Below are positions 1 to 8,588 of a stretch of 43,533 nt of DNA, in pieces. The notes below the pieces were generated by a model. The model was given only the letters and a program-made list of their open reading frames with translations, searched no databases and was not told the origin of the DNA. Source of the DNA: Opitutus sp. (GTDB taxonomy: Bacteria > Verrucomicrobiota > Verrucomicrobiia > Opitutales > Opitutaceae); contig PNKG01000003.1 in the NCBI GenBank assembly GCA_013822585.1, positions 1-43,533 of the forward strand, read 5' to 3'. A program made the translations under genes and the position numbers. Every line of letters begins with the position of its first letter. Position 1 is the first letter of the stretch.

Positions 1-174
1 GGTGCGCTCTTTGCCGTGGAGGATGCCGATCTTTTTCATAGGGGGAAGGGATCGTGGTGGATCAGGAAACTGGCCCCGCTAGTCGCGCCAAGTCCCGCGA
101 GGCTGTCCACACCATTTCCGGGGCGCGCGGCGGGCTTGCCGCCGGGCGTGGGGCCCGTAAGGTCCGCGGTCCGC

Positions 175-1011
175 ATGTCCCAGCCCCCGTCCTCCCGTCG
201 CTCCCCTGCCCCGCGCCCCTCGCGCGGCCCCAAGCTGCGGGTCTGGCAACGGTTTCACTCGCGGATTTTCCGCAACAGCCGCGACGTGACCGTCTGGACG
301 CCTCCCGGCTACGGCGACCCGCGCCGGCGGCACCCGGTGATCTATTTCCAGGACGGCCAAAACATTTTCGACCCCGCCACCGCCTTCGCCGGCGAGTGCT
401 GGCGCGCCGGCGAGACGGCGGCCGACCTCGTGCGCGGCCGCGAAATCACGCCGCCGATCCTCGTCGGCATCGGCCACGCCGGCGCGACGCGGATCCACGA
501 ATACACCCCGACGCGCGCCGAGTTCGAGCTCGACGGCCAAAAACAGCGCAGCGCCGGCGACGCGAAGCGCTACGCGCGCTTCGTCGTGACGGAGCTGAAG
601 CCCTTCATCGACGCCCGCTACCTCACCCTGCCCGGTCCGCGCACGACCTCGCTCGTCGGCTCGTCCATGGGCGGACTCGTCTCGCTCTACACCGCGCTGT
701 GGCATCCGCGCGTGTTCGGCAACGTCGCGGCGCTGTCGCCTTCGCTGTGGTGGGACGACCGCGTGGCGTTGCGCGATTTCGGCGCGCTCAAGCGCCCGCT
801 GGACTTCCGCCTCTGGCTCGACATCGGCACGGCCGAGCCGGGCTGGGAGGTCGTCAGTTATTTCCGCGACACGCTCGTCGGCGCCGGCTGGACGCTCGGC
901 GAAAATCTGGAGTATCGCGAAATCCCCGGCGGCGGGCACAGCGAGCAAGCCTGGGCCGCGCGCCTGCCCGACGTGCTGCGCTTCCTCGTCGGTCGCGGGC
1001 GGTTACGCTGA
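175..1011 (+). CDS. putative esterase, alpha/beta hydrolase (esterase D / enterochelin esterase-like)
   Basis: ORF with HPVIYFQDGQNIFD, GSSMGGL nucleophile elbow, and C-terminal GGGHSEQAW histidine; internal ATG at 175 preferred over 16. Confidence 0.8.
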   Translation: MSQPPSSRRSPAPRPSRGPKLRVWQRFHSRIFRNSRDVTVWTPPGYGDPRRRHPVIYFQDGQNIFDPATAFAGECWRAGETAADLVRGREITPPILVGIGHAGATRIHEYTPTRAEFELDGQKQRSAGDAKRYARFVVTELKPFIDARYLTLPGPRTTSLVGSSMGGLVSLYTALWHPRVFGNVAALSPSLWWDDRVALRDFGALKRPLDFRLWLDIGTAEPGWEVVSYFRDTLVGAGWTLGENLEYREIPGGGHSEQAWAARLPDVLRFLVGRGRLR

Positions 1012-1081
1012 GTCTCAGCGCTGCAGCAGGCGGTCGATCCACGCGGAGGCGAGCTGCGTCGCCACGACCGAGTGCGATCCG

Positions 1082-1108
1082 TGTAGGGCGGGGTCGCCGA
1101 ACCCCGCC
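1082..1108 (+). repeat. REP-like palindrome, left copy flanking the RAYT gene
   Basis: TGTAGGGCGGGGTCGCCGAACCCCGCC; exact reverse complement (27/27) of 1657-1683; starts with GTAG tetranucleotide. Confidence 0.85.
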
Positions 1109-1178
1109 GCTTTGCCGGTGTTCCCGCTTGAGCCAATCGCCGCATGGGGCATCCACGAATCACGGGCCGTCTGCTATC

Positions 1179-1646
1179 ATGTCTGCGCGCGCCCATCTGC
1201 ATAGGCTGTCCACCCTCTGGGTCGAGAATCCGCTCTATTTTGTCACGCAGAACACCGCAGGCCGACGGAGGATTTTGCACCTGCCCGCATCGGCCGGGAT
1301 CGTTCGCCGTGCGCTCGCAGATGCCGACAAAGTGCATGGCTGGGCGGTCGGAAAATTCGTGATCATGCCCGACCACATCCATTTCTTCGTCCGGGCCAGG
1401 CCGGGCGCCAAGTCGCTCTCCAATTTCATGCGCGACTGGAAACGTTGGACGGCCCGCGAGATTCTGGCCGCACATGGCTTGCGGGCACCGTTGTGGCAGG
1501 CCGAATTCTTCGACCATGCCCTGCGTTCCGCGAACAGTTACGCTGAGAAGTGGGAATACGTCCGCCTAAATCCCCTGCGTGCCGGTTTGGTGCTGTCGGA
1601 CGAGTCATGGCCGCACGAGGGCGAGATCCATGCGCTTACCTATTGA
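1179..1646 (+). CDS. REP-associated tyrosine transposase (RAYT, Y1_Tnp/IS200-like)
   Basis: MPDHIHFFVR HUH motif and SYAEKWEYVRLNPLRAGL catalytic Tyr segment; flanked by inverted REPs; lies inside the longer 54..1646 frame. Confidence 0.9.
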   Translation: MSARAHLHRLSTLWVENPLYFVTQNTAGRRRILHLPASAGIVRRALADADKVHGWAVGKFVIMPDHIHFFVRARPGAKSLSNFMRDWKRWTAREILAAHGLRAPLWQAEFFDHALRSANSYAEKWEYVRLNPLRAGLVLSDESWPHEGEIHALTY

Positions 1647-1656
1647 AAGTGAAGAT

Positions 1657-1683
1657 GGCGGGGTTCGGCGACCCCGCCCTACA
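1657..1683 (-). repeat. REP-like palindrome, right copy flanking the RAYT gene
   Basis: GGCGGGGTTCGGCGACCCCGCCCTACA; exact inverted copy of 1082-1108. Confidence 0.85.
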
Positions 1684-1741
1684 TCGGAAACGAAAGAGCC
1701 CTCCGGCGGGGCGGGCTCGCGGCAAGGGACCGGCCGGCCCT

Positions 1742-3415
1742 TCACTCGAGGCCGGTCACGTTGACGTCGTTCGGGTGCTCGACGGTGAACTTCACGGTGA
1801 GCTCGCGTTTCTCGCCGGGCTTGAGGTCGAGCGTCCACTTCAGCGCGCCCTCGTCGGTGGGCTTCACCTCGCCGGCGGCGGGCGCGAGCTGCTTGATGAC
1901 GATCTTCTCGTTGCGCGAGAGCGGGAGCTGATCGACCACGATCACGCGCTCGGCCGTCCGCTTGTTGTTCTGGATCGTGAGCAGATACTCGTAGGTGATG
2001 CGCTTGCCGGAGTTGGTGAGGCCGGTGTCCTCGGTGAATTTCTGCACGCGCTTGTGCTTCACGGCGATGCCCTCGTCCGCACCGAGCGCGAGGTCGAACT
2101 TCTCACCGGCCATCACGGTGCGGAGGTGGCTGGTGGCAACGAAGGTGTCGTCAAGGAACACGTTCATCGCGCCGGCGAGCAGCGGGAAGTCGGAGCTGTT
2201 GATCACCTTCGCCGTGAGGAACGCCGTCTGCTGGCGTTTCGGCACCGTGAGGTATTCGGGGTTGGCGGCGAAACGCGCGCTGGTGATCGGCACCTTCTGC
2301 GCCGTGCCGTCGCTTGGGATGGTGGACGCAGTCGCGATCTTGAACGACGCGCTGGTCGCGCCCGCTTCGATCGTGGCGCCGGCCATCTCGGCTTCGCGCG
2401 ATTCGTCCGACAGGGCGCCGGCGACGTCGGAGGTCATCGTCTGCATGTTGACCTCGCGCGGGGCGTTGGCACCGGGCGCGACCATGGCGAGCTTGGCGCG
2501 GGCATCGCGATCGGAGTGCTCGGCCATCTGGCGAAGCAGGACGGGATTGAACACATCGAGATTCCACGCCGTGAGCGCCGGGGCGGCACCACCAAGGGAC
2601 GGGCGCGCGGTGGAGAGCGTCAGTGTGACGTCCTTCCAGTCCTCGCCGGTGTTCTGGCGCACGACGCCGAAATACCCGAGGGCCACGGCGCGTTCGCCGC
2701 TGAGCACGCGCGCGTCGTAGCTCGACGACCACGAGGCGCCACCGACCGTGTAGGAAAGGCCGAGCTCGAGGCGGCCGGCCTGCGCCGCCGAGACGCGCAC
2801 GGTGACGGTCTTGTAGCCGCGACCGCCCGCGCCGCGCAACTCGTTGAGCTGTTGCTCGAGCGCGGCGATCTTTTCCGCGAGCGTCTCGTGCTTGGCATCG
2901 ATCTTCTGCACCGCCGCGGCGATTTCGACCAGCTGCTTCTGGCCAAACTCGAGCGTGGCGCGCACCTCATCGAGCTTCGGTCGATCGACGTCCTTGCCGC
3001 CGGGGGAAACCGCGCCGGCGATGAAGCGCGTGATCGCCTCGCGTTGGCCGGCGAGCACGCCGGCTTCGTCCTGCAACCGCCGGTCGTCGGCCCGCAGCGC
3101 GCGGAGCTGATCCTCGATCTGTTTCACGCGCTCATTGGGTGTGAAGTCCACGTAGGTGCGCCGGGCACTGACGTCGAGGATCGTGGCCTGGGCCGGGCCG
3201 CGGCCGGTGACCTGAAGCGACTGCTCGAGCAGCGTCTCGGGCAGGTTGGCGAAGACCAGCTCGGCCGGACCGGCGGCGAGATCGAGCGCGGCGGTGCGGG
3301 TGACGACGGCGCGGTCGGCGTAGACCGTGACCGCGGAAATCCGGGAATCGACCGGCGCGGCGGTGAGCGCGGCGGCGAACGGAACGAGGAGGGCGAGGAG
3401 CCGGAATGATTTCAT
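1742..3415 (-). CDS. mucoidy inhibitor MuiA family / DUF4139 domain protein, secreted
   Basis: Signal peptide, RISAVTVYADRAVVTR N-terminus (DUF4140-like), central coiled coil, C-terminal DUF4139-like region. Confidence 0.8.
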   Translation of the reverse strand: MKSFRLLALLVPFAAALTAAPVDSRISAVTVYADRAVVTRTAALDLAAGPAELVFANLPETLLEQSLQVTGRGPAQATILDVSARRTYVDFTPNERVKQIEDQLRALRADDRRLQDEAGVLAGQREAITRFIAGAVSPGGKDVDRPKLDEVRATLEFGQKQLVEIAAAVQKIDAKHETLAEKIAALEQQLNELRGAGGRGYKTVTVRVSAAQAGRLELGLSYTVGGASWSSSYDARVLSGERAVALGYFGVVRQNTGEDWKDVTLTLSTARPSLGGAAPALTAWNLDVFNPVLLRQMAEHSDRDARAKLAMVAPGANAPREVNMQTMTSDVAGALSDESREAEMAGATIEAGATSASFKIATASTIPSDGTAQKVPITSARFAANPEYLTVPKRQQTAFLTAKVINSSDFPLLAGAMNVFLDDTFVATSHLRTVMAGEKFDLALGADEGIAVKHKRVQKFTEDTGLTNSGKRITYEYLLTIQNNKRTAERVIVVDQLPLSRNEKIVIKQLAPAAGEVKPTDEGALKWTLDLKPGEKRELTVKFTVEHPNDVNVTGLE

Positions 3416-3511
3416 GGGCGTTCGGATGATGGTGAACTCAACGACGTGCGACCGGACGCTTTCTTAGGCGTTCCGCAGCCGGAACGCAACGACCCCCTGC
3501 GGCCGAGGCGT

Positions 3512-3796
3512 TTAACCCCGGTCGACGAGGTCGAGCAGGTCGCCGACCTTGCGGTGCGACTCGAGCGGGTGCCGCAAGCGGTAAGCGCGGTTGATCTTGT
3601 AGCGGTTGCGCTGGCCCTCGCGTGTGCGGGTCAGCACGCCGTCCTTCTCCAGCGCGCTGACGATGGCGTGGACCGCGCGCTCGGTGATGCCGACCTGCGC
3701 CGCCACCTCGCGCAGAGTGATGTCCTCGTTCTGCGCGAGGCAGACGAGCACATGGGTGTGGTTGGTGAGGAAGGTCCAGCCGGGCGTCTCGGCCAT
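3512..3796 (-). CDS. winged helix-turn-helix transcriptional regulator (MarR/ArsR-like)
   Basis: FLTNHTHVLVCLAQNEDITLREVAAQVGITERAVHAIVSALEKDGVLTRTREGQRNRY wHTH pattern; divergent from the IDH gene. Confidence 0.75.
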   Translation of the reverse strand: MAETPGWTFLTNHTHVLVCLAQNEDITLREVAAQVGITERAVHAIVSALEKDGVLTRTREGQRNRYKINRAYRLRHPLESHRKVGDLLDLVDRG

Positions 3797-3824
3797 GAAC
3801 CCAATTTGGCCGGGTCCGGGCCCG

Positions 3825-3876
3825 ATTTCAAGAATCCAGACTATTGAAATTGACTTCATGTATATTATTTCAAGAA
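3825..3876. promoter_or_regulatory. AT-rich divergent regulatory region with repeated ATTTCAAGAA half-sites
   Basis: ATTTCAAGAA at 3825-3834 and 3867-3876 (42 bp apart), inverted TTGAAAT at 3844-3850; between the wHTH regulator and IDH starts. Confidence 0.5.
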
Positions 3877-3885
3877 ATACAAGCC

Positions 3886-5403
3886 ATGAACTCTCCCGCC
3901 TCCGCCCTTCCGGCCGCCCCCGTCACGACCGCGTCCACCCCGGCGGTGCCCGTCACCATCGCCCGGGGCGACGGCATCGGCCCCGAAATCATGGACGCCG
4001 TGCTGCGCATCCTCGCGGAGGCCGGCGCCCGCCTCGCGCCGGAGGATGTCCAGGTCGGGGAGAAGGCCTATCTGGCCGGCCGCACCTCGGGCATCGGCGA
4101 GGAGGCCTGGGCTTCGCTGCGCCGGACGCGGGTGGCGCTGAAGGCGCCCATCACCACGCCGACCGGCACGGGCTACAAGAGCCTCAACGTGACGCTGCGC
4201 AAGACCCTCGGCCTCTATGCCAGCGTGCGCCCCTGCGCAAGCTACGCCCCCTTCGTGCCTTCCCTCTTCACCGGGCTCGACGTGGTCATCATCCGCGAGA
4301 ACGAGGAGGACACCTACGCCGGCATCGAGCACCGCCAGACCGACGAGGTTTACCAGTGCCTCAAGCTCATCACGCGCCCCGGCTGCGAGCGCATCTGCCG
4401 CTACGCCTTCGACCACGCGCGCCGCCACGGCCGCCGCAAGGTCACCTGCATGGTGAAAGACAACATCATGAAGCTCACCGACGGCCTCTTCCGGAAGGTC
4501 TTTCTCGAGACGGCCGCCCATTACCCGGAGATCCAGACCGAGGCGATGATCATCGACATCGGCACGGCCCTCCTCGCGACCGACCCCCTGCGCTTCGACG
4601 TGGTCGTCGCCCCGAACCTCTACGGCGACATCATCTCCGACGTGGCGGCGCAGTGCGCCGGCTCCATCGGCCTGGCCGGCTCGGCCAACATCGGCGAACA
4701 CTGCGCGCTGTTCGAGGCGGTGCACGGCTCCGCGCCGGACATCGCCGGCCGGGGCATCGCCAATCCCTCCGGCCTGCTCGAGGCCGCCTGCCTCATGCTC
4801 GTGCACATCGGCCAGGCCGACGTGGCCAACCGCATTCGCAATGCCTGGCTCCGCACGCTCGAGGACGGTTTTGCCACCGCCGACATCTTCCGCGACGCCG
4901 CGCGCCAGAAGAAGGTCGGCACCGCGCAATTCGCCGAGGCCGTGATCTCCCGCCTCGGCCAGGAACCGCGCCACCTGCCGCGCGACGCCGCCCCAGCACC
5001 CGCTGCCGTGCCCGCCGCCGCCGCGACGCCACCGGTCTCGCCCACCCCGAAGACTCTCCCTGAAAAGATTCTCGAGGGCGTGGACGTGTTCCTCCACTGG
5101 TCGCCCGCCCGGCGCGATGCCGCCAAACTCGCCGAGCGCGTGCAGGCCGCCCTGCCCGCCCCGCTCAAGCTGAAGATGATCGCCAACCGCGGCGTGCTGG
5201 TCTGGCCGGAGGGCCGGCCGGAGGCGTTCTGCACCGACCACTGGCGCTGCCGCATCATCGCCACCGGCGAGAATCCGATGCGCCCGCGCCACATCGCCGA
5301 GGCGCTCCTCGCCCTCGAGGCGCATCACCTCGACGTGGTGAAGACCGAAAACCTCTACCGCTTCAACGGCCAGCCCGGCTACTCGCTCGGCCAGGGCGAG
5401 TAA
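3886..5403 (+). CDS. icd: isocitrate dehydrogenase, Thermus-type with C-terminal extension
   Basis: VTIARGDGIGPEIM, ITTPTGTGYKSLNVTLRK, IIRENEEDTYAGIEHRQT, KVTCMVKDNIMKLTDG, NLYGDIISD, and long C-terminal extension. Confidence 0.9.
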   Translation: MNSPASALPAAPVTTASTPAVPVTIARGDGIGPEIMDAVLRILAEAGARLAPEDVQVGEKAYLAGRTSGIGEEAWASLRRTRVALKAPITTPTGTGYKSLNVTLRKTLGLYASVRPCASYAPFVPSLFTGLDVVIIRENEEDTYAGIEHRQTDEVYQCLKLITRPGCERICRYAFDHARRHGRRKVTCMVKDNIMKLTDGLFRKVFLETAAHYPEIQTEAMIIDIGTALLATDPLRFDVVVAPNLYGDIISDVAAQCAGSIGLAGSANIGEHCALFEAVHGSAPDIAGRGIANPSGLLEAACLMLVHIGQADVANRIRNAWLRTLEDGFATADIFRDAARQKKVGTAQFAEAVISRLGQEPRHLPRDAAPAPAAVPAAAATPPVSPTPKTLPEKILEGVDVFLHWSPARRDAAKLAERVQAALPAPLKLKMIANRGVLVWPEGRPEAFCTDHWRCRIIATGENPMRPRHIAEALLALEAHHLDVVKTENLYRFNGQPGYSLGQGE

Positions 5404-5428
5404 GGCCCGCACCCCGCACGCATCCGCC

Positions 5429-6457
5429 ATGGACCTCCTCCCTTCGCTCCTGCAAAGCCTGTTCTCACCGGTGGTGCTCGCCTTTCTGCTCGGCATCGTC
5501 GCGACGCTCGTCCGCAGCGACCTCAAGATCCCCGAGCAGCTCTACGCCGCGATGACCATCTACCTGCTCTTCGCCATCGGGCTGAAGGGCGGGGCCAAGC
5601 TCGAAGGACTTGCCTGGGGCGAGTTGGCGCGCCCTATGACCGCCGCGATGCTGCTGTGCCTCGCCATTCCGGTCTGGTCGTTCGCGATCTTGCGGCGCAT
5701 CGGCCGCTTCTCGTCCGTGGACTCCGCCGCCATCGCGGCGCACTATGCATCGGTCTCGGTCGTCACGTTCGGTGCGAGTCTGACATTCCTGGACGCACGC
5801 CAGGTGCCGCACGAAGGCTTCCTGCCAGCGCTTCTGGCCCTGATGGAAGTGCCCGGCATCATCGTCGCCTTGCTGCTCGCGCGCGTCGCCAACGCCGTGC
5901 CCGCCGAAGCCGCAACCGCTGCCCCGATGCGCGGGCTGGGCTTCGTCGCCCCGGGCGCAGCGGTGCCGTGGGGCAAGATGCTGCACGAACTTCTCACCAG
6001 CAAAGGCATTCTCCTGCTGCTCGGCGGGCTGGCCATCGGTTTCACCTCCGGTCAATCCGGCTACACGCAGGTCGCCCCGTTCTTCGACGGACCCTTCCGC
6101 GGCGTGCTGATGCTGTTCCTCCTCGAGATCGGCCTTGTCACGGGGCGTCGCCTGCAGGACTTGAAGCACACGGGGTTCTTCATCGGCGGCTTCGCCCTCG
6201 TCGTGCCCTTCCTGCACGGCCTGCTCGGCGTTTGGCTCGGCCAATGGGCCGGGCTCAGCGTCGGCGGCGCGACCGTGCTCGGCACCCTGGCTGCCAGCGC
6301 CTCCTACATCGCCGCGCCGGCCGCCGTGCGCGTCGCCCTGCCGCAGGCCAATCCCGCCCTCTACCTCACGGCGTCGCTCGCGATCACGTTTCCGTTCAAC
6401 GTCGTGCTCGGCATCCCCGCCTACTTCGCCTTCGCCCGCTGGCTCTACGCCGCCTGA
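5429..6457 (+). CDS. sodium-dependent bicarbonate transport family permease (SbtA-like)
   Basis: Polytopic membrane protein; LLFAIGLKGGAKL, ASVSVVTFGASLTFL, GLVTGRRLQDLK typical of the family. Confidence 0.85.
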   Translation: MDLLPSLLQSLFSPVVLAFLLGIVATLVRSDLKIPEQLYAAMTIYLLFAIGLKGGAKLEGLAWGELARPMTAAMLLCLAIPVWSFAILRRIGRFSSVDSAAIAAHYASVSVVTFGASLTFLDARQVPHEGFLPALLALMEVPGIIVALLLARVANAVPAEAATAAPMRGLGFVAPGAAVPWGKMLHELLTSKGILLLLGGLAIGFTSGQSGYTQVAPFFDGPFRGVLMLFLLEIGLVTGRRLQDLKHTGFFIGGFALVVPFLHGLLGVWLGQWAGLSVGGATVLGTLAASASYIAAPAAVRVALPQANPALYLTASLAITFPFNVVLGIPAYFAFARWLYAA

Positions 6458-6467
6458 CCCCCGAGCC

Positions 6468-6490
6468 ATTGTCACCTAATAGGTGACAAT
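6468..6490. promoter_or_regulatory. perfect odd palindrome, 11-bp arms and 1-nt centre
   Basis: ATTGTCACCTA-A-TAGGTGACAAT in the intergenic gap upstream of the SDR gene. Confidence 0.7.
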
Positions 6491-6566
6491 CTCCGGGAAG
6501 CACGCTCGGCGTTCGCAGGCGCGAAAAAACCTTCGCGCGCCACGCCGCGGCTGCCACGCTTGCGCC

Positions 6567-7409
6567 ATGCCTCAACTCGCCGGCCAGGTCGTCATCGTCA
6601 CCGGGGCCTCCTCCGGTATCGGCGAGGCCACCGCCCGCCGCCTCGCGCGCGGCGGGGCGAGGGTCGTGGTTTCCGCCCGCCGGCCGGACCGGCTCGACGC
6701 CCTCGCGCGCGAACTCGACCCGGCCGGCGCGAACATCCTCGCCGTCGCCGGCGACATCACTGACGACGCCGACCGCCGCCGGTTGGCCGAAGCGACATTG
6801 GCGAAGTTCGGCCGGATTGACGGGCTGGTGAACAACGCCGGCTACGGCACGCGCGGGCCGGTGGAGACCACGCCGGTCGACGCCATTCGCCGCAACTTCG
6901 AGACCAATGTCTTCTCGCTTGTCGCACTGACGCAGCTCGTGTTGCCCACAATGCGCGCGCAACGCTCCGGCACGATCGTCAACATCGGCTCCGTCGCCGG
7001 CCGGATCGCGCGCCCGCTCTCGAGCATCTACGATTCCACCAAGCACGCGCTCGAGGCGCTGACCGACGGGTTGCGCGGCGAGCTGAAGCCCTTCGGCGTG
7101 CGCGTGACGCTCATCCGCCCCGGCTACATCGTGACCGAGTTCGTGCAGGCCGCGGACGCGGCGTCGGAACGCCACCTCGAGAACGCGGGGCCGTATCAGC
7201 CCTTCATGACCGGTTTCCGTCTCGGCTACCAGAAGCTCCGCCGCGTCGCCGGCGCGCCCGACGACATCGCGGTGCTCGTCGAACATGCGCTCGTGTCGAA
7301 CGACCCGGCGCCGCGCTACGCGGCCCCGTTCCACGCGAAGGCATTCCTCTTCCTGAAATGGGTGCTCCCCGCCCGACTGCTCGCGCACCTCACGCGCCTG
7401 CGGACCTGA
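6567..7409 (+). CDS. short-chain dehydrogenase/reductase
   Basis: VTGASSGIGEATARRLA, NNAGYGTRG, YDSTKHALEALTD. Confidence 0.9.
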   Translation: MPQLAGQVVIVTGASSGIGEATARRLARGGARVVVSARRPDRLDALARELDPAGANILAVAGDITDDADRRRLAEATLAKFGRIDGLVNNAGYGTRGPVETTPVDAIRRNFETNVFSLVALTQLVLPTMRAQRSGTIVNIGSVAGRIARPLSSIYDSTKHALEALTDGLRGELKPFGVRVTLIRPGYIVTEFVQAADAASERHLENAGPYQPFMTGFRLGYQKLRRVAGAPDDIAVLVEHALVSNDPAPRYAAPFHAKAFLFLKWVLPARLLAHLTRLRT

Positions 7410-7446
7410 TAGCGTCTGGAGTTGTCGTTTGACACTCCTGAAAACT

Positions 7447-7462
7447 GGTAAGACGGTAAGAC
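7447..7462 (+). repeat. tandem 8-bp direct repeat GGTAAGAC x2 abutting the antitoxin start codon
   Basis: GGTAAGACGGTAAGAC immediately followed by GTG at 7463. Confidence 0.6.
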
Positions 7463-7720
7463 GTGACCACGACGCTTTCCAGCAAAGGCCAAATCGTCCT
7501 TCCCAAGGCCGCCCGACGCCGGCTCGGACTTCAGCCCGGCACGAAGTTCGCCTGTCGCGTGCGCGACGGCGAGATCGTGCTGGTGCCCGAGACGCGGCCC
7601 GCGACCAAGGTGAAGCTGAAGCGCCACGCCTTGACCGGCCTACCCGTGCTCACCCCGCCCAAAGGCAGCGGCACGCTGACCTCGGCCCGCGTGCGGGAAC
7701 TGCTGACGGACTTCCCGTGA
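7463..7720 (+). CDS. AbrB/MazE-fold (SpoVT-type) antitoxin, VapB-like
   Basis: TTTLSSKGQIVLPKAARRRLGLQPGTKF swapped-hairpin AbrB motif; GTGA overlap with downstream PIN gene. Confidence 0.85.
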   Translation: MTTTLSSKGQIVLPKAARRRLGLQPGTKFACRVRDGEIVLVPETRPATKVKLKRHALTGLPVLTPPKGSGTLTSARVRELLTDFP

Positions 7721-8103
7721 AATACCTGCTCGACGTGAACGCGTTGGTGGCGGCGCTGTGGGCGGCGCACGAGCACCACGCGCGAATCCATCAGTGGCTC
7801 GCCGCCCTGCCGGATGCCGACGAGGTGCTGACCTGCGGGCTGACGGAGATCGGCTTCGTCCGCGTGATCAACGCGGCCTACGGCGTGCCGGTCGCGGTGG
7901 CGAAAGAGGCGCTGTCGGAGTTTCGCTCGCGGGCGGAAATCGGGTATTTGGAAACCACCCCGTCACCGTGCGACACGCTCCCCGCCTGGGCGCATTCGCA
8001 CAAGCAAGTGATGGACGCCTACCTCGTCGCCATCGCCGAACACCACGGCGCGAAACTGGCGACGCTGGACCGCGGAATTCCGGGGGCGAAGCTGGCCGGC
8101 TAG
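7717..8103 (+). CDS. PIN-domain toxin, VapC-like
   Basis: KYLLDVNALVAALW, acidic residues and DAYLVAIAEHHGAKLATLDRG; GTG start overlaps antitoxin stop by 4 nt. Confidence 0.85.
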   Translation: MKYLLDVNALVAALWAAHEHHARIHQWLAALPDADEVLTCGLTEIGFVRVINAAYGVPVAVAKEALSEFRSRAEIGYLETTPSPCDTLPAWAHSHKQVMDAYLVAIAEHHGAKLATLDRGIPGAKLAG

Positions 8104-8588
8104 TCGTCAGGAAGCTCGTAGCTTCCTTTTCGGCGGGCGGGAAATATGATCGGCCGCAGCAGGCTCGCAGCAATTAAACTGGGGAAAAGCAGTATCGCCA
8201 TCAGGTCGCCGATCCAAAGGTGCCACGCGTTATCCACTTCGAATTCCCAAGCGGAATCGCTAAGTTGATTGCTGGTCCTGCGCGCAACCAAACTTACACG
8301 GTCGCCGACAGTCAGGACCTGAAAACTACTGTAGCGGTGCGAATGGAATCTGAACGTCTTGTGCTCGACCAGCAGCTCCACCTCCACCACAGGAGCGCTA
8401 ACAGAACCGCCGCGCGCCGTTGAGGACCGGTCCATGCCGATGACGGTAGCGCGATAGGGTTTTCCGTAGGCATCGAATTGCCACGCAGAATAGATGTTTT
8501 GGCAGGCCATCCAGACGATGCTCCCGAACAGGAGTAGCGCGCCCACCAGAAGAATATTTGAAACCCAAAGCAGCCAGCGCGAGTTCAT
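8100..8588 (-). CDS. DUF3592-like membrane protein
   Basis: Two TM segments flanking an extracytoplasmic region (AWQFDAYGKPYRATVIGMDRS...VGDRVSLVARRTSNQLSDS). Confidence 0.6.
   Translation of the reverse strand: MNSRWLLWVSNILLVGALLLFGSIVWMACQNIYSAWQFDAYGKPYRATVIGMDRSSTARGGSVSAPVVEVELLVEHKTFRFHSHRYSSFQVLTVGDRVSLVARRTSNQLSDSAWEFEVDNAWHLWIGDLMAILLFPSLIAASLLRPIIFPARRKGSYELPDD

Noticed and set aside
1550-3409. 619-aa plus-strand ORF
   Set aside because: Antisense shadow of the minus-strand DUF4139 protein, which has a signal peptide and recognisable domains.
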